64,000 nucleotides of DNA from Deroplatys truncata. Its lineage: Eukaryota > Arthropoda > Insecta > Mantodea > Mantidae. The stretch is from assembly GCA_030765065.1 (NCBI GenBank), contig CM060990.1, positions 278,097,341 to 278,161,340 of the forward strand, written 5' to 3'. The notes beneath the pieces were generated by a model that was not told where the DNA came from, searched no databases, and saw only the letters and a program-made list of their open reading frames with translations. The position numbers and the translations under genes are program-made. Shown here piece after piece: positions 47,756 through 59,077 of the stretch; position 1 is the first letter of the stretch; every line of letters starts with the position of its first letter.

Positions 47756-48825
47756 GTATTGTGAGCACACAGCGATCTAAGCACTTCGCAAACTTTATTC
47801 TTTCAACGTGAAATTTCATCGAACATCATGTCTGGTAACTTGTATCACCAATTCATTTTCATTAAAAAGTTAACTTATTACTTAGTACATTTAACTTATA
47901 TTCGCGGGCATTTATTTGTAAATAGGTGAGCATTCTAAAAGTTAATAGCTAGACAGGTGAATTTTCTGAAATGTGAACAGTTTAGTTAAGTATTAATTTT
48001 AGGCAAGCTTATTCTACATTTAATAGCTAACCGCGCGAATTCTCAAAAATATGTGAACAATTTCGTTATGTATTCATCTTGTTGAGTAAGTATTATTCCA
48101 GATATTTAAATACCGGATTTAACAGAGTGAATTATATTCCTTTTAGAGAAAATACAATTATTTAAATACCTTATTAACGTTTTTGCTTTAGAATATTACA
48201 AAAAGTCTGTTGCGCGAATCATTCGCTCTAACAAAGTAAATGTTTACATTATATTAAACCATTTAAATCGAAAAATACAGTACTTAATGAACTTCATTAG
48301 TGAATGAGAACCTCAATTATATTTACACATATTATCATTTTTTTATTATTATAGTATACAGAAAAAAAGTTAATAATTTTGTAACTTTCAAATAAATGAA
48401 ATTTTGTTATGCAACACATTCTCTAATAAAGAATGTTTTTTTTCTGTTCCTAATGCAGAAAGTTTGGCATCTCAACTTAACACATTGGCTGAGGGAGCAT
48501 TTACCCGGCCGTTCAAAGACTACAAGATCTTCAGCCAGAGGAGCCTTATAATATAAAATCCTTAAGAAAAATTGATACGAGATACGGTGCTAAAGTGGTT
48601 GCGGTTTTAGGCAATAAGCAGGTGTTTCTTCCGACAAGATATTCAACCCTAACAAGCCAACAGTTGGAGGAAATGCCAAGGAAGTTTCAAATGGTATATC
48701 ATGGAGTAGTACCATCCGGCAAGTTTAAGACATGTAAATTGTCTTTTCTTCCTGTTAAGGTTTGTAGAAATAATTCAGCTATCCTTTCAAAGCTTCATTT
48801 AGAGTTACATTCGTTGAGTTTATAA
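47753..48825 (+). CDS. Left-arm gene: two-exon small protein, frameshifted
   Basis: Exon 1 (47753-47834) holds an untranslated leader and ATG TCT G, then a GTAACT donor (47835). A strong acceptor TTTTTTTCTGTTCCTAATGCAG ends at 48458. Exon 2 opens in phase as ESLASQLNTLAEGAF, then shifts frame by one base near 48510-48530 and continues PEEPYNIKSLRKIDTRYGAK, VFLPTRYSTLTSQQLEEMP, FQMVYHGVVPSGKFK to a stop at 48825. Short proteins with an FLPxRY...YxG...F pattern are common in arthropod genomes, but I cannot name the family or its function. The frameshift suggests this copy is dead unless the base is a sequencing error. It is transcribed from an arm-encoded promoter toward the element centre. Confidence 0.6.
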
Positions 48826-48835
48826 ATTCACACTT

Positions 48836-49165
48836 CACTAGGATAACACTTGTCTAAAGTATACATCACCGTGTAAATAACGCCTAGGATGTAGTCTGGG
48901 CGAGGACCTGCAGAAAGAAGTTTAATAGTCTATTCACTGATTCTTTACCTCAAGGCAGACACCTACAGCAAGTTGCAAATAATTTCCAGTAGGATAGCAT
49001 TTGTCAAAAGCATGCATCACTGTATTAAAACAAATATGTGTAAATAATGTCTAGATGGTAGTCTGAGTGATTTCGTGCAGAAAGAAGTTTAATACCCCTT
49101 GCAATGATTCTCCACATTAAAGTATATACCCACAACAAGCTGCAAATAATGTGAATGTTTGTTAC
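48836..49165 (+). repeat. Tandem duplication downstream of the left-arm gene
   Basis: AGGATAACACTTGTCTAAAG...GCAGAAAGAAGTTTAATA...CAGCAAGTTGCAAATAAT recurs diverged about 155 bases later (AGGATAGCATTTGTCAAAAG...GCAGAAAGAAGTTTAATA...CAACAAGCTGCAAATAAT). Confidence 0.75.
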
Positions 49166-49599
49166 AGGAATGCCCAGATGAATGTAAATGAAGAGGAAGA
49201 ACGAGATAGCTTAAAACAACATAAATAGAAATGTGATAGGAACATTCTCAACACCTCCCAGTGATCTCATTCAATGAAGAATTGCAGCACAGTGCAGCGT
49301 GGAACATGCAAGGAAAAACATTCGCGTGTGTAGAATATAGCAATAATATATAAATTATGTACTCATTATTACTGCTATACCAGCCAATACCATTGATTTC
49401 ATAAATAATTTCATATTTGTTTAAAGGAGAATGCAATATCTTAAAACATTGATGCTACATGAAATCTAAACAAAAAATTATTGAACTATTACTGCAAGAG
49501 ACTTGAATAAATGGGAATCTAGAAGCCAGAACCATCTTAATATTGGACTGTGTGATATGAGGTGTATAAAAAGATTATTAAAAAAATGAGGCCTATGTA

Positions 49600-50040
49600 A
49601 TATAAACAACATTTATTTTTTATAAACATTATCCTATTACATTCCTTCACAAAAAAAACCCATACATATTTCCTAAAGACAAAGCTGATAGTTTAGACCA
49701 TCTAAACATTCAGTTATATAATCATATTCATCACAGAGGCTAACGCTCGAAGGAATTAAAAGCGAATGAATGAATTCATAACATGCAACTATGTATATAT
49801 CTCGCGTGAGCACAGCGGAGGGGGTATCTCGATCTATGAATAGCAGAGGGAAAGGATGCTCTCCTGAAACATTAGTCATCTATACAGAAATTGTTCAGAG
49901 CCGGAGACGTCAGGATGGATGGAACAGACTCCAAGTTCAAATCTTTAAACGGTAGGGGCACCCCCTTTTTGCCTGTCATGTCTCCTGAACCACCCTTACA
50001 GCTTAACATTACGTTACAATGCCACGTAACCAGATTACCG
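49600..50040 (+). repeat. Inner inverted repeat, left copy
   Basis: Pairs with 53045-53490: AACAACATTTATTTTTTATAAAC, CTCGCGTGAGCACAGCGGAG, CCGGAGACGTCAGGATGGATG and CCACCCTTACAGCTTAACATT recur inverted. It brackets the satellite core of the element. Confidence 0.88.
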
Positions 50041-51135
50041 TCGGCCAGTCACTCAGACCTTTGATTTTTTCGTGGTTTTCCCTGGTCTGTACGCGAATGC
50101 CTGAGCCCCGTATGCTACCATGTTTTCATTGTTTGTCAATCGCATCTTAACCTATGTGCTTCTAAGGCAATCTGACTGGATTACCGTCGGCCAGTCGCTC
50201 AGACCTTTGATTTTTTCGTGGTTTTCCCTGGTCTGCATGCGAATGCCGGTGCTTCTAAGGCACTCTGACTGGATTACCGTCCGCCAGTCGCTCAGACCTT
50301 TGATTTTTTCGTGGTTTACCCTGGTCTGTAGGCGAATGCCTGAGCCCCGTATGCTACCATGTTTTCATTGTATGTCAATCGCATCTTAACCTATGTGCTT
50401 CTAAGGAAATTTGACTGGATTAACGTCGGCCAGTCGCTCAGACCTTTGATTTTTTCGTGGTTTTCCCTGGTCTGCATGCGAATGCCGGTGCTTTTAAGGC
50501 ACTCTGACTGGATTACCGTCGGCCACTCGCTCAGACCTTTGATTTTTTTGTGGTTTTCCCTAGTCTGTAGGCGAATGCCTGAACCCCGTATGCTACCATG
50601 TTTTCATTGTATGTCAATCGCATCTTAACCTATGTGCTTCTAAGGCAATCTGACTGGATTACCGTCGGCCAGTCGCACAGACCTTTGATTTTTTCGTGGT
50701 TTTCCCTGGTCTGCATGCGAATGCTTGTGCTTCTAAGGCACTCTGACTGGATTACCGTCGGCCACTCGCTCAGACCTTTGATTTTTTCGTGGTTTTCCCA
50801 GGTCTGCAGGCGAATGCCTGAGCCCCGTATGCTACCATGTTTTCATTGTATGTCAAACGCATCTTAACCTATGTGCTTCTAAGGCCCTCTGTTTGGATTA
50901 CCGTCCGCCAGTCGCTCAGACCTTTGATTTTTTCGTGGTTTTCCCTGGTCTGCAGGCGAATGCCTGAGCACCGTATGCTACCACGTTTTCATTGTATGTC
51001 AATCGCATCTTAACCTATATGCTTCTAAGGCCCTCTGTTTGGATTACCGTAGACCAGTCGCTCAGACTGATTTTTTTCGTGGTTTTCCCTGGTCTGCAGG
51101 CGAATGCCTGAGCACCGTATGCTACCACGTTTTCA
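50041..51135 (+). repeat. 239-bp satellite core
   Basis: Units repeat at exactly 239 bases (ATGTTTTCATTG at 50120, 50359, 50598 and 50837), then at about 150 bases. Each unit contains two roughly 100-base halves, both with CAGACCTTTGATTTTTTCGTGG and CTCTGACTGGATTACCGTC. Each half ends TTTTCCCTGGTCTGCA[G/T]GCGAATGCC, which resembles a splice acceptor. Units differ by only a few substitutions, so amplification is recent. The 89-codon frames are shadows of the period. Confidence 0.93.
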
Positions 51136-51875
51136 CTTCATTCTATATAATTTGCATCTTTCATTTTATTCACATCTTTTTTGCTTCTAGGTTCCGTTGC
51201 GCATGGCGAATGCCTGCTCAAAAAGATACTTGTCCCTTCCTCGGTTGGCAGCCTCACGAGTTAAGCTTCCGAATCTGCGCGATTATACCCGATCAATACA
51301 TACATCTTCACAATACTTTACTTACTCTAAGCACCCGAACCTGTACGGAGACGTCCGAACACCACCGAGCAATACATTATCGTTGCAATACTTTGCTCAC
51401 TCACTCTAAGCACGCGAAGCTATACGAAGACCTATGAATACAGGAAATCACACATAAACACCGCTGACCGCCTCTAAATACTCGAACATGCAGGAAGACA
51501 TACGGTCATGTGCTAGTCAGAACCCATAATCAGATCGGAATGACAGGCTTTAATGTAGATATTTATTTACAACCATTACAAGAACACATCACATCTAAAC
51601 AATGTCTTAGACAGGAACTTTCTCTTTAAGACACGTTATGTATGCTATTCGCTTGTTTAGATTCAATGGAGATTTCAAACTTTCATCTCGGAAAAAAATT
51701 GTAGGCAATTTAGGGTGCTCTTAAAGTTAAGATAATTTTATCGAGGATTCTCTTAAAGGAACGCCTGACATGCAACATTTTACCAGATAATGGTGCTTAC
51801 AATAGCGAGTTCGCGACTTCAGATGCATGTACCCGACAATAAACTAATTTGTTCACGGTTTTTGCTTGAGAAATC
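51136..51875 (+). other. Unassigned core segment
   Basis: A pyrimidine-rich tract ends TTTTTTGCTTCTAG at about 51190 and is followed by GC-richer sequence with two imperfect repeats (CACAATACTTTACTTACTCTAAGCAC near 51308 and GCAATACTTTGCTCACTCACTC near 51384). It could be an exon of an internal gene. I cannot identify a product. Confidence 0.3.
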
Positions 51876-52102
51876 TTATTGGGCGTGAAAGACTGGTAAT
51901 TTTGCTCAGAGATCTCTATCAGGCTTGAGGTTCTTTTACGTGCCGTAAATCTACGACACGGGACCACAGGCTTTACTTCCCTTCCGAAGGAAGCCATGCT
52001 AAGGATTTTTTACGCCCGAAAATCCATCGCCTCCCCCGTCGGGCTTGAACCCGCGACCTCGGGTCTAGAGGCTAGCATGGTAACCACTACACCACGGTCG
52101 AC
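51876..52102 (-). repeat. SINE copy 5, nested in the element core
   Basis: Head and body of the five-copy SINE family: A box region near 52095-52080 and B box GGTTCAAGCCC near 52052. The AT-rich tail is missing at the 51880 end. Its position shows that the family was active after the 17.2 kb element formed. Confidence 0.82.
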
Positions 52103-52589
52103 GACACACACTTAAGGTCATTTGTGTGTAACAAACTGAGTGGAATGGCTCAGGCGGTAAGTCGGTGACTTGTATTCGGTTCAATCCCACACCCCCTCTG
52201 ATTCCCAGAGGTTTTATCTTCAAGGTTTTCCACTCACTAGACGAATGCTGTGAAGGCTCGTTCCACCTCTGAATTTTTCCTCTCATCCTTTCACCTCCAT
52301 CCTCATTTTACTTTTTTCATCTTCTTGGCTGTTTCAGGGTTGAAACTAGCGGAGAGGGACTCTCGGGCTCTCTGTAACTTTCATCCATGGAATGTGTGTG
52401 GTCCCAGAGTCCTGGACCTCTCAGAGATGTGTAAGTCTGTAGTCCTCGAGAGGAGCCATAGATTGCGTCAACTGCCGCCAGGGAATTTTTTTTATCCGTG
52501 AAAGGTAGAGGCCCTGTCCCCTACCCTTTGACTGTCACACGTCGTCGCCTTGCTTGACAACGTCGTCACACTACGCTACTACGTCGTCA

Positions 52590-52985
52590 CGCTACCTAAC
52601 AACATTCAGAAGGCCCCTGATCATCAACATTCAGGTGACAGAGACGCGGCACGAGTTGGAACGTTCCGAGATCTGGAAACGTTAGGGACATCCAGCGCAA
52701 TGCAAGCAGTACAGATCTAAACCAACCACCAAACTTTACTTTAGAAGGTAACAGATCGTTGACGTGAAGATGGTAGAAGCGTGCATCTAGCTGGAACGAG
52801 CCGATATCTGGAAACGTTAGACACATCCAGCGTAATGCAAGCTATACAGATCTAAACAGGCCGCCAAACTTTAATTCAGGAGGTAACAGTTCGTCGAAAC
52901 GTAGATGACAGAGACGCGTCACGATGTTGAACGGTCCGAGATCTGGAAACGTTAGGGACAATCCGTTGTGCGGATGACAAGTGTT
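52590..52985 (+). repeat. About 130-bp tandem repeat, three units
   Basis: GACAGAGACGCGGCACGAGTTGGAACG...CCGAGATCTGGAAACGTTAGGGACATCCAGCG...TACAGATCTAAACC recurs with GATATCTGGAAACGTTAGACACATCC (52809) and AGATCTGGAAACGTTAGGGACA (52939). Confidence 0.85.
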
Positions 52986-53044
52986 TCCAGAGAGCAACCT
53001 TTTCAACGAATGTTTCCACAGAACAGCCTTTTCCCATGCTCGCA

Positions 53045-53490
53045 CTCGCAATTTTCTGGTTACGTGGCATTGTAACGTAATGTTAAGCTGTAAGGGTGGT
53101 TCAGGAGACATAACAGGCAAAAAAGGGGGGTGCGCTACCGTTTAAAGATTTGAACTTGGAGTATGTTCCATCCATCCTGACGTCTCCGGCTCTGTGAACA
53201 ATTTCTGTCTAGATGACTTATGTTTCAGGAGAGCATCCTTTCCCTCTGCTAGGCATAGATCGAGATACCCCTCCGCTGTGCTCACGCGAGATATATACAT
53301 AGTTTGATGTTATGAATTCATTCATTCGCTTTTAATTTCTTCGAGCGTTAGCCTCTGTGATGAATATGATTATATAACTGAGTGTTTAGAAGGTCTAGAC
53401 TATCACCTTTGCCTTTAGGAAATATGTTTTTTTTTCTTGTGAAGGAATGTAATAGGATAATGTTTATAAAATAAATGTTGTTTATATTAC
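53045..53490 (-). repeat. Inner inverted repeat, right copy
   Basis: Inverted partner of 49600-50040 with scattered substitutions. Confidence 0.88.
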
Positions 53491-54366
53491 TTTTTGTAAA
53501 GTGTTATGGTTTTTTACAGGTATTCTGGTAAATTTAAAGGATTCGGTTTAATGTATAGGAAGAAGGTGAATAAGAATAATCATGTTATGATTGTAAAACC
53601 GCTGGTTTTTTTATTTTATAATTTTTTGTATTATTTGTCATGTACATCCTTAGCATCTATTTGTTGTTTTAAATGCATCCTCTGTCTGTATGTTCTAAGA
53701 CAATCTCTAGTTAGAGGTAGTAGAGGTGGTAGAACCTGAGGTGATTGCTTATACGTTAGACGCCGCCTCGCCTATCTATGGTATTGCCAGATGCGTGGTG
53801 TGGTACTACTGCATTGTGGGATGTTGGAGTTGGTAATATGGGATTGCGGGATGTCGGGGTGGTAGGTGTTAGGGGTAATTTAGCAAATATGTATGGTTTT
53901 TTTTTCTTGTGAAGGAATGTAATAGGATGATGTTTATAAAATAAATGTTGTCTACATTACTTTTTGTAAAGTGTTATGGTTTTTTACAGGTATTCAGGTA
54001 AATTTAAAGGATTCGGTTTAATGTATAGGAAGAAGGTGAATAAGAATAAACATGTTATGATTGTAAAACCGCTGGTTTTTTATTTTATAACTTTTTGTAT
54101 TATTTGTTATGTACATCCTTAGCATCTATTTGTTTTTCTAAATGCATCCTCTGTCTGTATGTTCTAAGACGATCTCTAGTTAGGGGTAGTAGAGGTGGCA
54201 GGGGTGGTAGAACCTGAGGTGATTGCTTATACGTTAGACGCCGCCTCGCCTGTCTATGGTATTGCCGGATGCGTGGTGTGGTACTACTGCATTGTGGGAT
54301 GTTGGAGTTGGTAATATGGGATTGAGGGATGTCGGGGGTGGTAGGTGTTAGGGGTAATTTAGCAAA
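53410..54366. repeat. 478-bp direct tandem duplication
   Basis: Two copies at an offset of 478 bases (GTGATTGCTTATACGTTAGACG at 53741 and 54219) with few differences. The duplicated unit includes the 3' half of the terminal exon of the right-arm gene plus its 3' flank, so a spare gene tail lies downstream of the real one. Confidence 0.88.
53506..53610 (+). pseudogene. Exon-like fragment resembling the left-arm gene's C-terminus
   Basis: After an acceptor-like GTTATGGTTTTTTACAG (ending about 53519), the plus strand reads YSGKFKGFGLMYRKKVNKNN. The left-arm gene reads SGKFKTCKLSFLPVKVCRNN at its C-terminus. SGKFK, a Leu three residues on, then KV and NN align with one gap. A second copy follows in the duplicated unit (about 53985-54070). 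It overlaps the 3' flank of the right-arm gene on the other strand. The relationship is inference from a short match. Confidence 0.4.
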
Positions 54367-54637
54367 CCCTGTTAGAGGGGTTGCTGAATTTTTAATTGCC
54401 TGAGAGGATGCAGGTGATATTGAGGATGTGGATGGGAGGATAAGCGTAAAAATGGGTCGTGGTGTTACTTCAAGCAGTCTTATTGTAGACGCTGAAGAAA
54501 GGGAGGGGGAATGAATTGAAAATGGCTGTGATGTAGGTGTGCTACTAATGGATTGATTTTCGCCTGCCGCCTCTAAGGTGATAAAGCGCGGCATGTCACA
54601 CATATCACAGGCTCCTGAAAGTATAATAATGAGAATG

Positions 54638-54674
<37 letters not shown>

Positions 54675-54946
54675 GCGTGAGAAATTGATTCTTTATACAA
54701 AAACTACTCTGCAAATAAAGTATAAAGATTGTAGTTATTGAATGGAATGATAATTATAAGTGCGAGAAATTGATTTTATATAAAAAACTTCTCTGCAAAT
54801 AAAGTATAAAGATTGTAGTACTTTCAGTTATTGAATGGAAAAAATAATGATAATGATGATAATAATACATGTGAAAAAAATTGAATTTATATTAAAACTA
54901 CTCTGCAAAAAAGTATAAAAATGGTAGTCCTTTCAGTTATTGAATC

Positions 54947-54981
<35 letters not shown>

Positions 54982-55471
54982 TAAGCGTGAGAAATTGATT
55001 TCATATAAAAACTACTCTGCAAATAAAGTATAAAGATTGTAGTTATTGAATGGAAAAATAATAATAGTATAGCATGTTTTAAAATATGCTATTATGATTT
55101 GTTACATTAATTTATATAAAACACTGAAGAATTCTTACCATTCGACTGTTGCTGCACGCATGTGGCAGGGCTCCATCCCTGATCATTTAACCCCAGGAAG
55201 GTTTGGAAGCCAGGAGGTGTCGGTGCAGCGGTCGAAGGATGACCCAATCCAAAATAAAGTCCACTTCCTGGAAATAATAATAATAATGGAAGTATAGCAT
55301 GAGTAAAACAAGCACTTCATAAAAATATTGAAGAAATTCTTACCGTTCGACTGTCGCTGCATGTAAGGATTCTGGAAGGCAAGCGTTTCAGGTGCAGTGG
55401 TCGCGAAGCCAGAGGGTGCCTGTGCAGCGGTCGAAGGATGACCCCTTCCAAAATAAAGTCCACTTCCTGGA

Positions 55472-55505
<34 letters not shown>

Positions 55506-56979
55506 GTATAGCACGTGTAAAACAAAAACTTCATAAAAAATATTTAAACATTCTTACCGCTCAGTGGTTGCTGAGTTCTTGACCCCCCTGGGAAACCGGA
55601 GGGCGCAGACGACTCGTCACTGTCTTCATCAAAATAAAGACCAAAATCTGAAAATAATAATAAACATAATAATAATGATAATAGTATAGCACGTGTAAAA
55701 CAAGAACTTCATAAAATATTGAAAAATTCTTACCGCTCAGTGGTTGCTGAGTTCTTGACGCCCCTGGGAAACCGGAGGGCGCAGACGACTCGTCACTGTC
55801 TTCATCAAAATAAAGACCAAAATCTAAAATAATAATAAAAATTATAATAATAATGATAATAGTACAGCACGTGTAAAAAAAGAACTTCATAAAATATTGA
55901 AACATTCTTATCGCTCAGTGGTTGCTGAGTTCTTGACCCCCCTGGGAAACCGGAGGGCGCAGACGACTCGTCACTGTCTTCATCAAAATAAAGACCAAAA
56001 TCTGAAAATAATAATAAAAATGATAATAAAAATAATAATAATAATGATAGTATAGCACGTGTAAAACAAGAACTTCATAAAATATTGAAAAAATTCTCAC
56101 CGATCGGCGGTTAATATTAATAATAATAATAATAATACTAATGGTAGTATAGCATTTGAAAAACAGGAACTTCATAAAATATTGAAAAATTCTTACAATT
56201 CGGCAGTTGCTGATCGCTTGACCAGGGAAAACCGGAGACGCCGGCGCATCGAAGGCGTCTTCCTAAAAATAAAGACGCCAGTAATTTACACGTTAGATTT
56301 TAGTTATTTATTTACTTAGTTTTTTAAAGAAAAGTTATATTATTAAGTTAATTTATTTTATTGCGAATAGCTTATATACAGAAATGTCCCTGTATTTAAC
56401 AATCAAGAAATTTCTATTACAAATAAAGCAGTTGTTTTATTCGACAGTCATTGGAATTATCTCTTTTAACGTGATGGAAACAGACTGAAAGTATTTACTA
56501 AATAAATGCGCGAGAGGAATGAAACATTAACTGATGAATGTTCGACCAATGCATGCAAACAGGAAGTCCACGGATCGATTACTGTCAATTACCCTCGGAA
56601 GAATATTTATACAGAAAATTTTTATTCGATTCGTAGGGTTTACAAGTAATTGTATTTTCTCTAGAAAGGAATATAATTCACTTGGTGAAAACACGTAGTT
56701 AAATATCCTCAACAAGATGAATACTTAACTAAACTGTTCACATTGTTTTTGAGAATTCGCGCAGCTAGATATTAACTGTAGAAGTTCAACTATTCGCATA
56801 TAAATGCCAGACATTGAAAACAAGAACGCAAATATAAGTTAAATGAACTGAGTAATAATTTAACTTTTAAAGTAAATGAAGTGTTTTTACAACTTACCAG
56901 ACATGATGTTCGATGAAATTTCACGTTGAAAGCGTAAAGTTTGCAGAGGTCTTAGCTCGTTGATGTTAGCTGAGAAACT
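54100..56979 (-). CDS. Right-arm gene with tandemly duplicated phase 1-1 mini-exons
   Basis: Exon 1 (56979-56898) ends ATG TCT G with donor GTAAGT. Internal exons, each bounded by TTTCAG-like acceptors and GTAAGAAT donors, are 56001-55912, 55823-55734, 55647-55558 (90 nt each), 55466-55344 (123 nt) and 55267-55139 (129 nt). The terminal exon is 54614-54100 (515 nt). All junctions are phase 1, and the frames stay open throughout. Each internal exon encodes [F/S]GLYF, then a Ser/Pro-rich part ending SGF or PGF and a Gln-rich tail, so they are duplicates. The terminal exon begins ACDMCDMPRF, is Ser/Thr/Pro-rich and ends basic (RDRLRTYRQRMHLEKQ). AATAAA follows near 54078. One donor is lost (GT to AT at 55911). 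Remnants of further exons lie at 56262-56197 and near 56100. Function unknown; possibly a disordered multivalent protein. Confidence 0.65.
54640..55075 (-). repeat. Four intronic repeats with AAT microsatellites
   Basis: GAGAAATTGATT...AAAACTACTCTGCAAATAAAGTATAAAGATTGTAGT...TTATTGAATGGAA occurs four times at roughly 100-base spacing, separated by AAT arrays. It lies within the last intron of the right-arm gene. CTTTATTTGCAG on the minus strand looks like an acceptor, but the following triplets stop in phase 1, so I do not call exons. Confidence 0.75.
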
Positions 56980-57010
56980 GTAAGAATTTCTGGTGAAACA
57001 GTCTTTTATA
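56976..57010 (-). promoter_or_regulatory. Core promoter of the right-arm gene (TATA + initiator)
   Basis: On the minus strand, TATAAAAG spans 57010-57003 and CAGT spans 56980-56977, placing the initiator A (56979) 31 bases after the first T of TATA. From there exon 1 is 82 nt, the same as in the left arm. Confidence 0.7.
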
Positions 57011-58589
57011 GTGCTCTTTTGCAATATAAAAATGTATGCGGGAAAGTTTAAGATATATAATACAACGATCTTGATTGGCTACTCCAAACCTTCGAGTAGA
57101 AGGAGAGGGAAATGCTAGCCTCGCACAGGGGCATCTCGTAAGCGAGCCTAAACCTGTTATGGGGAAATCCGACATCACGCCATCTCTCCTTAAGGGAAAT
57201 GCTTCTGCATATGACGCTAGAAAATAAAAACATATTTTATTTTTTACATGTACCGTTAAAATTCATTGTTAATTATTGTTATATTACCAAAATAATCCCA
57301 GAGTGAAAATAATGTATTGTTTCTGTTGATATAATTTTCCTTGTAAGGCTACACCCACGGTTATAAAAATCGTTAATGGGTAGACCATGTATTCGTAGAC
57401 CTCCATGCAGGTTCTAAAGGCGGCTAGGGTAGTCACCGGGAATCGAACCGCTGAACTCTCCTGTTCAAACCTCGCACGTTACCACGACGTAATTTTTTAT
57501 CAAAAACAACCTTTAAACACCTTTTTCCCATGTTAAATAAGGCTGTTATTCATCAAATATTTCATTCATCTATAAACTAGATCGTAAAAGCAGGCTAGCT
57601 TCAGAGAACAAAATCTATCAGATACATTCGATCGCTTAATTTTGAATTCAATCTCTCCCATTTTTTTTAATGCCATACTCTTCATATCACCCTCTACAAA
57701 TCATATTTATTTGTTTAGGATTCCATAAAAAATTAGTTTAATTGTCGATATCTCGCAAAAAATTATGATATATTTACACACTCGTCTGTATGCGTGGGGT
57801 TTTCCTTTAAGTACGGTGTTTTCAGAGGAAGAGAAATCATTTTAAAGCACAATAGCCTCCCTAATGAATAAATGTCCAAGATGCCTTCCTGGCGACAGCC
57901 TGTCGCCAGAGGGATTTCCAAGACCCCCCAGCCGGGTATACATTCCTCAAAGGGTATACAAACAATTTTTGCAAGTGGTGTGCACCTGAATAATTCCTCG
58001 AATTTTCTCGAAGATTTCCGGTGAATGAAAAAAAAAGCTTTTAAACAAATATGGTTCGATCTTTTTGCTGGAATATTAAAAATATATCTCTCGAAGGGAG
58101 GGTTGTTTAAAAACGTTCTCGTCCTATGTTTACTAAGAGAATAAGCCAATCTTTTTAAATGGAATAAAACTTGATTGCCTGTGAGAAGGAAATAATACTT
58201 GGAGATAATTGTAATAGTCACGAATGCTTACTGAGACAATCTATACACTACGCGTGAAAAATGCATGTTTTAAACAGAGGCCATTCCTATAATCTATATG
58301 AGCAGGGTTTTTTCCTGTAGGAACGCTATGCGTTTAATTATAATTTCAGCGTAAAAAGAAAATATCGCTTGTCTCCGTTTAATTTTTCCTGACGGGAGAG
58401 TCATATTCAATATTTTTATTAAAAGAAATAAGAGGTAGTATACTATGAAACTTAATCATTAATAATCTTCATGTAGAATTTAAATTACTTATTGGAGGAA
58501 AGAAAATGTTTTATCAGGCTTGTAATTGTCTGGTTTAGGATTTTCCTGTGTTTGCATGGGTGACCTGCGCAGAGCAATTAGGTACAATT

Positions 58590-59077
58590 AATTAATAAAC
58601 AATTATCTAATTGTATTCATCGATCAGCGAGACCATTATTTATTTTTAATAACGTATGTAATATTTAACTATAATGTTAACCGTATTTATTTTATTTTTT
58701 AATAACATATGTAGTATTCATCGATCAGCGAGACGCTTATTTATTTTTTATAACATGTAATATTCACCTATAATGTTAACCGAATCATTTATTTTTAATA
58801 ACGTATGTAATATTTAACTATAATGTTAACCGTATTTATTTATTTTTTATGACATATGTAATATTTAACTATAATGTTAACCGAATCATTTATTTTTAAT
58901 AACATAGGTAATATTCACCTATAATGTTAACTGTATTTATTTATTTTTTTAATAACATGTAGTATTCAACGATCAGCGAGACCATTACTTATTTTTAATA
59001 ACGTATGTAATATTTAACTATAATGTTAACCGAATCATTTATTTTTTTTAATAACATAGGTAATATTCACTTGCAAG
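58590..59077 (-). repeat. Iteron-like array, right arm, part 1
   Basis: Inverted counterpart of 46434-46857: GTTAACATTATAG and TTATTAAAAATAAAT units with CGCTGATCGATGAATAC spacers, about eight units. It continues at 59451-59545 beyond an insertion. Confidence 0.85.

Larger units (their letters stand above)
44060..48175 (+). repeat. Left terminal inverted repeat
   Basis: Pairs with 56630-61299 with only small indels over long stretches, for example 44080-44510 with 60840-61280, 44870-45000 with 60350-60490, 47050-47170 with 58080-58150, and 47500-47660 with 57060-57230. Similarity continues through exon 1 (47753-47834) into the first part of the intron, fading near 48175. Confidence 0.88.

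Noticed and set aside
50120-50867. Three tandem 89-codon frames in the satellite core
   Set aside because: They are repeats of the same 239-bp unit. 239 is not divisible by three, so each is cut at the same place, and no domain is recognisable.
54714-55075. Additional exons of the right-arm gene in the intronic repeats
   Set aside because: The acceptor-like TTTATTTGCAG is followed in the required phase by TAG, and no donor follows.
47280-57490. tRNA-like box in each arm (GGCTCGATTCCCGG left, GGTTCGATTCCCGG right, inverted)
   Set aside because: The B-box match is good, but the acceptor stem, anticodon arm and T-stem pairing cannot be formed. Possibly an old SINE trace, not a tRNA gene.
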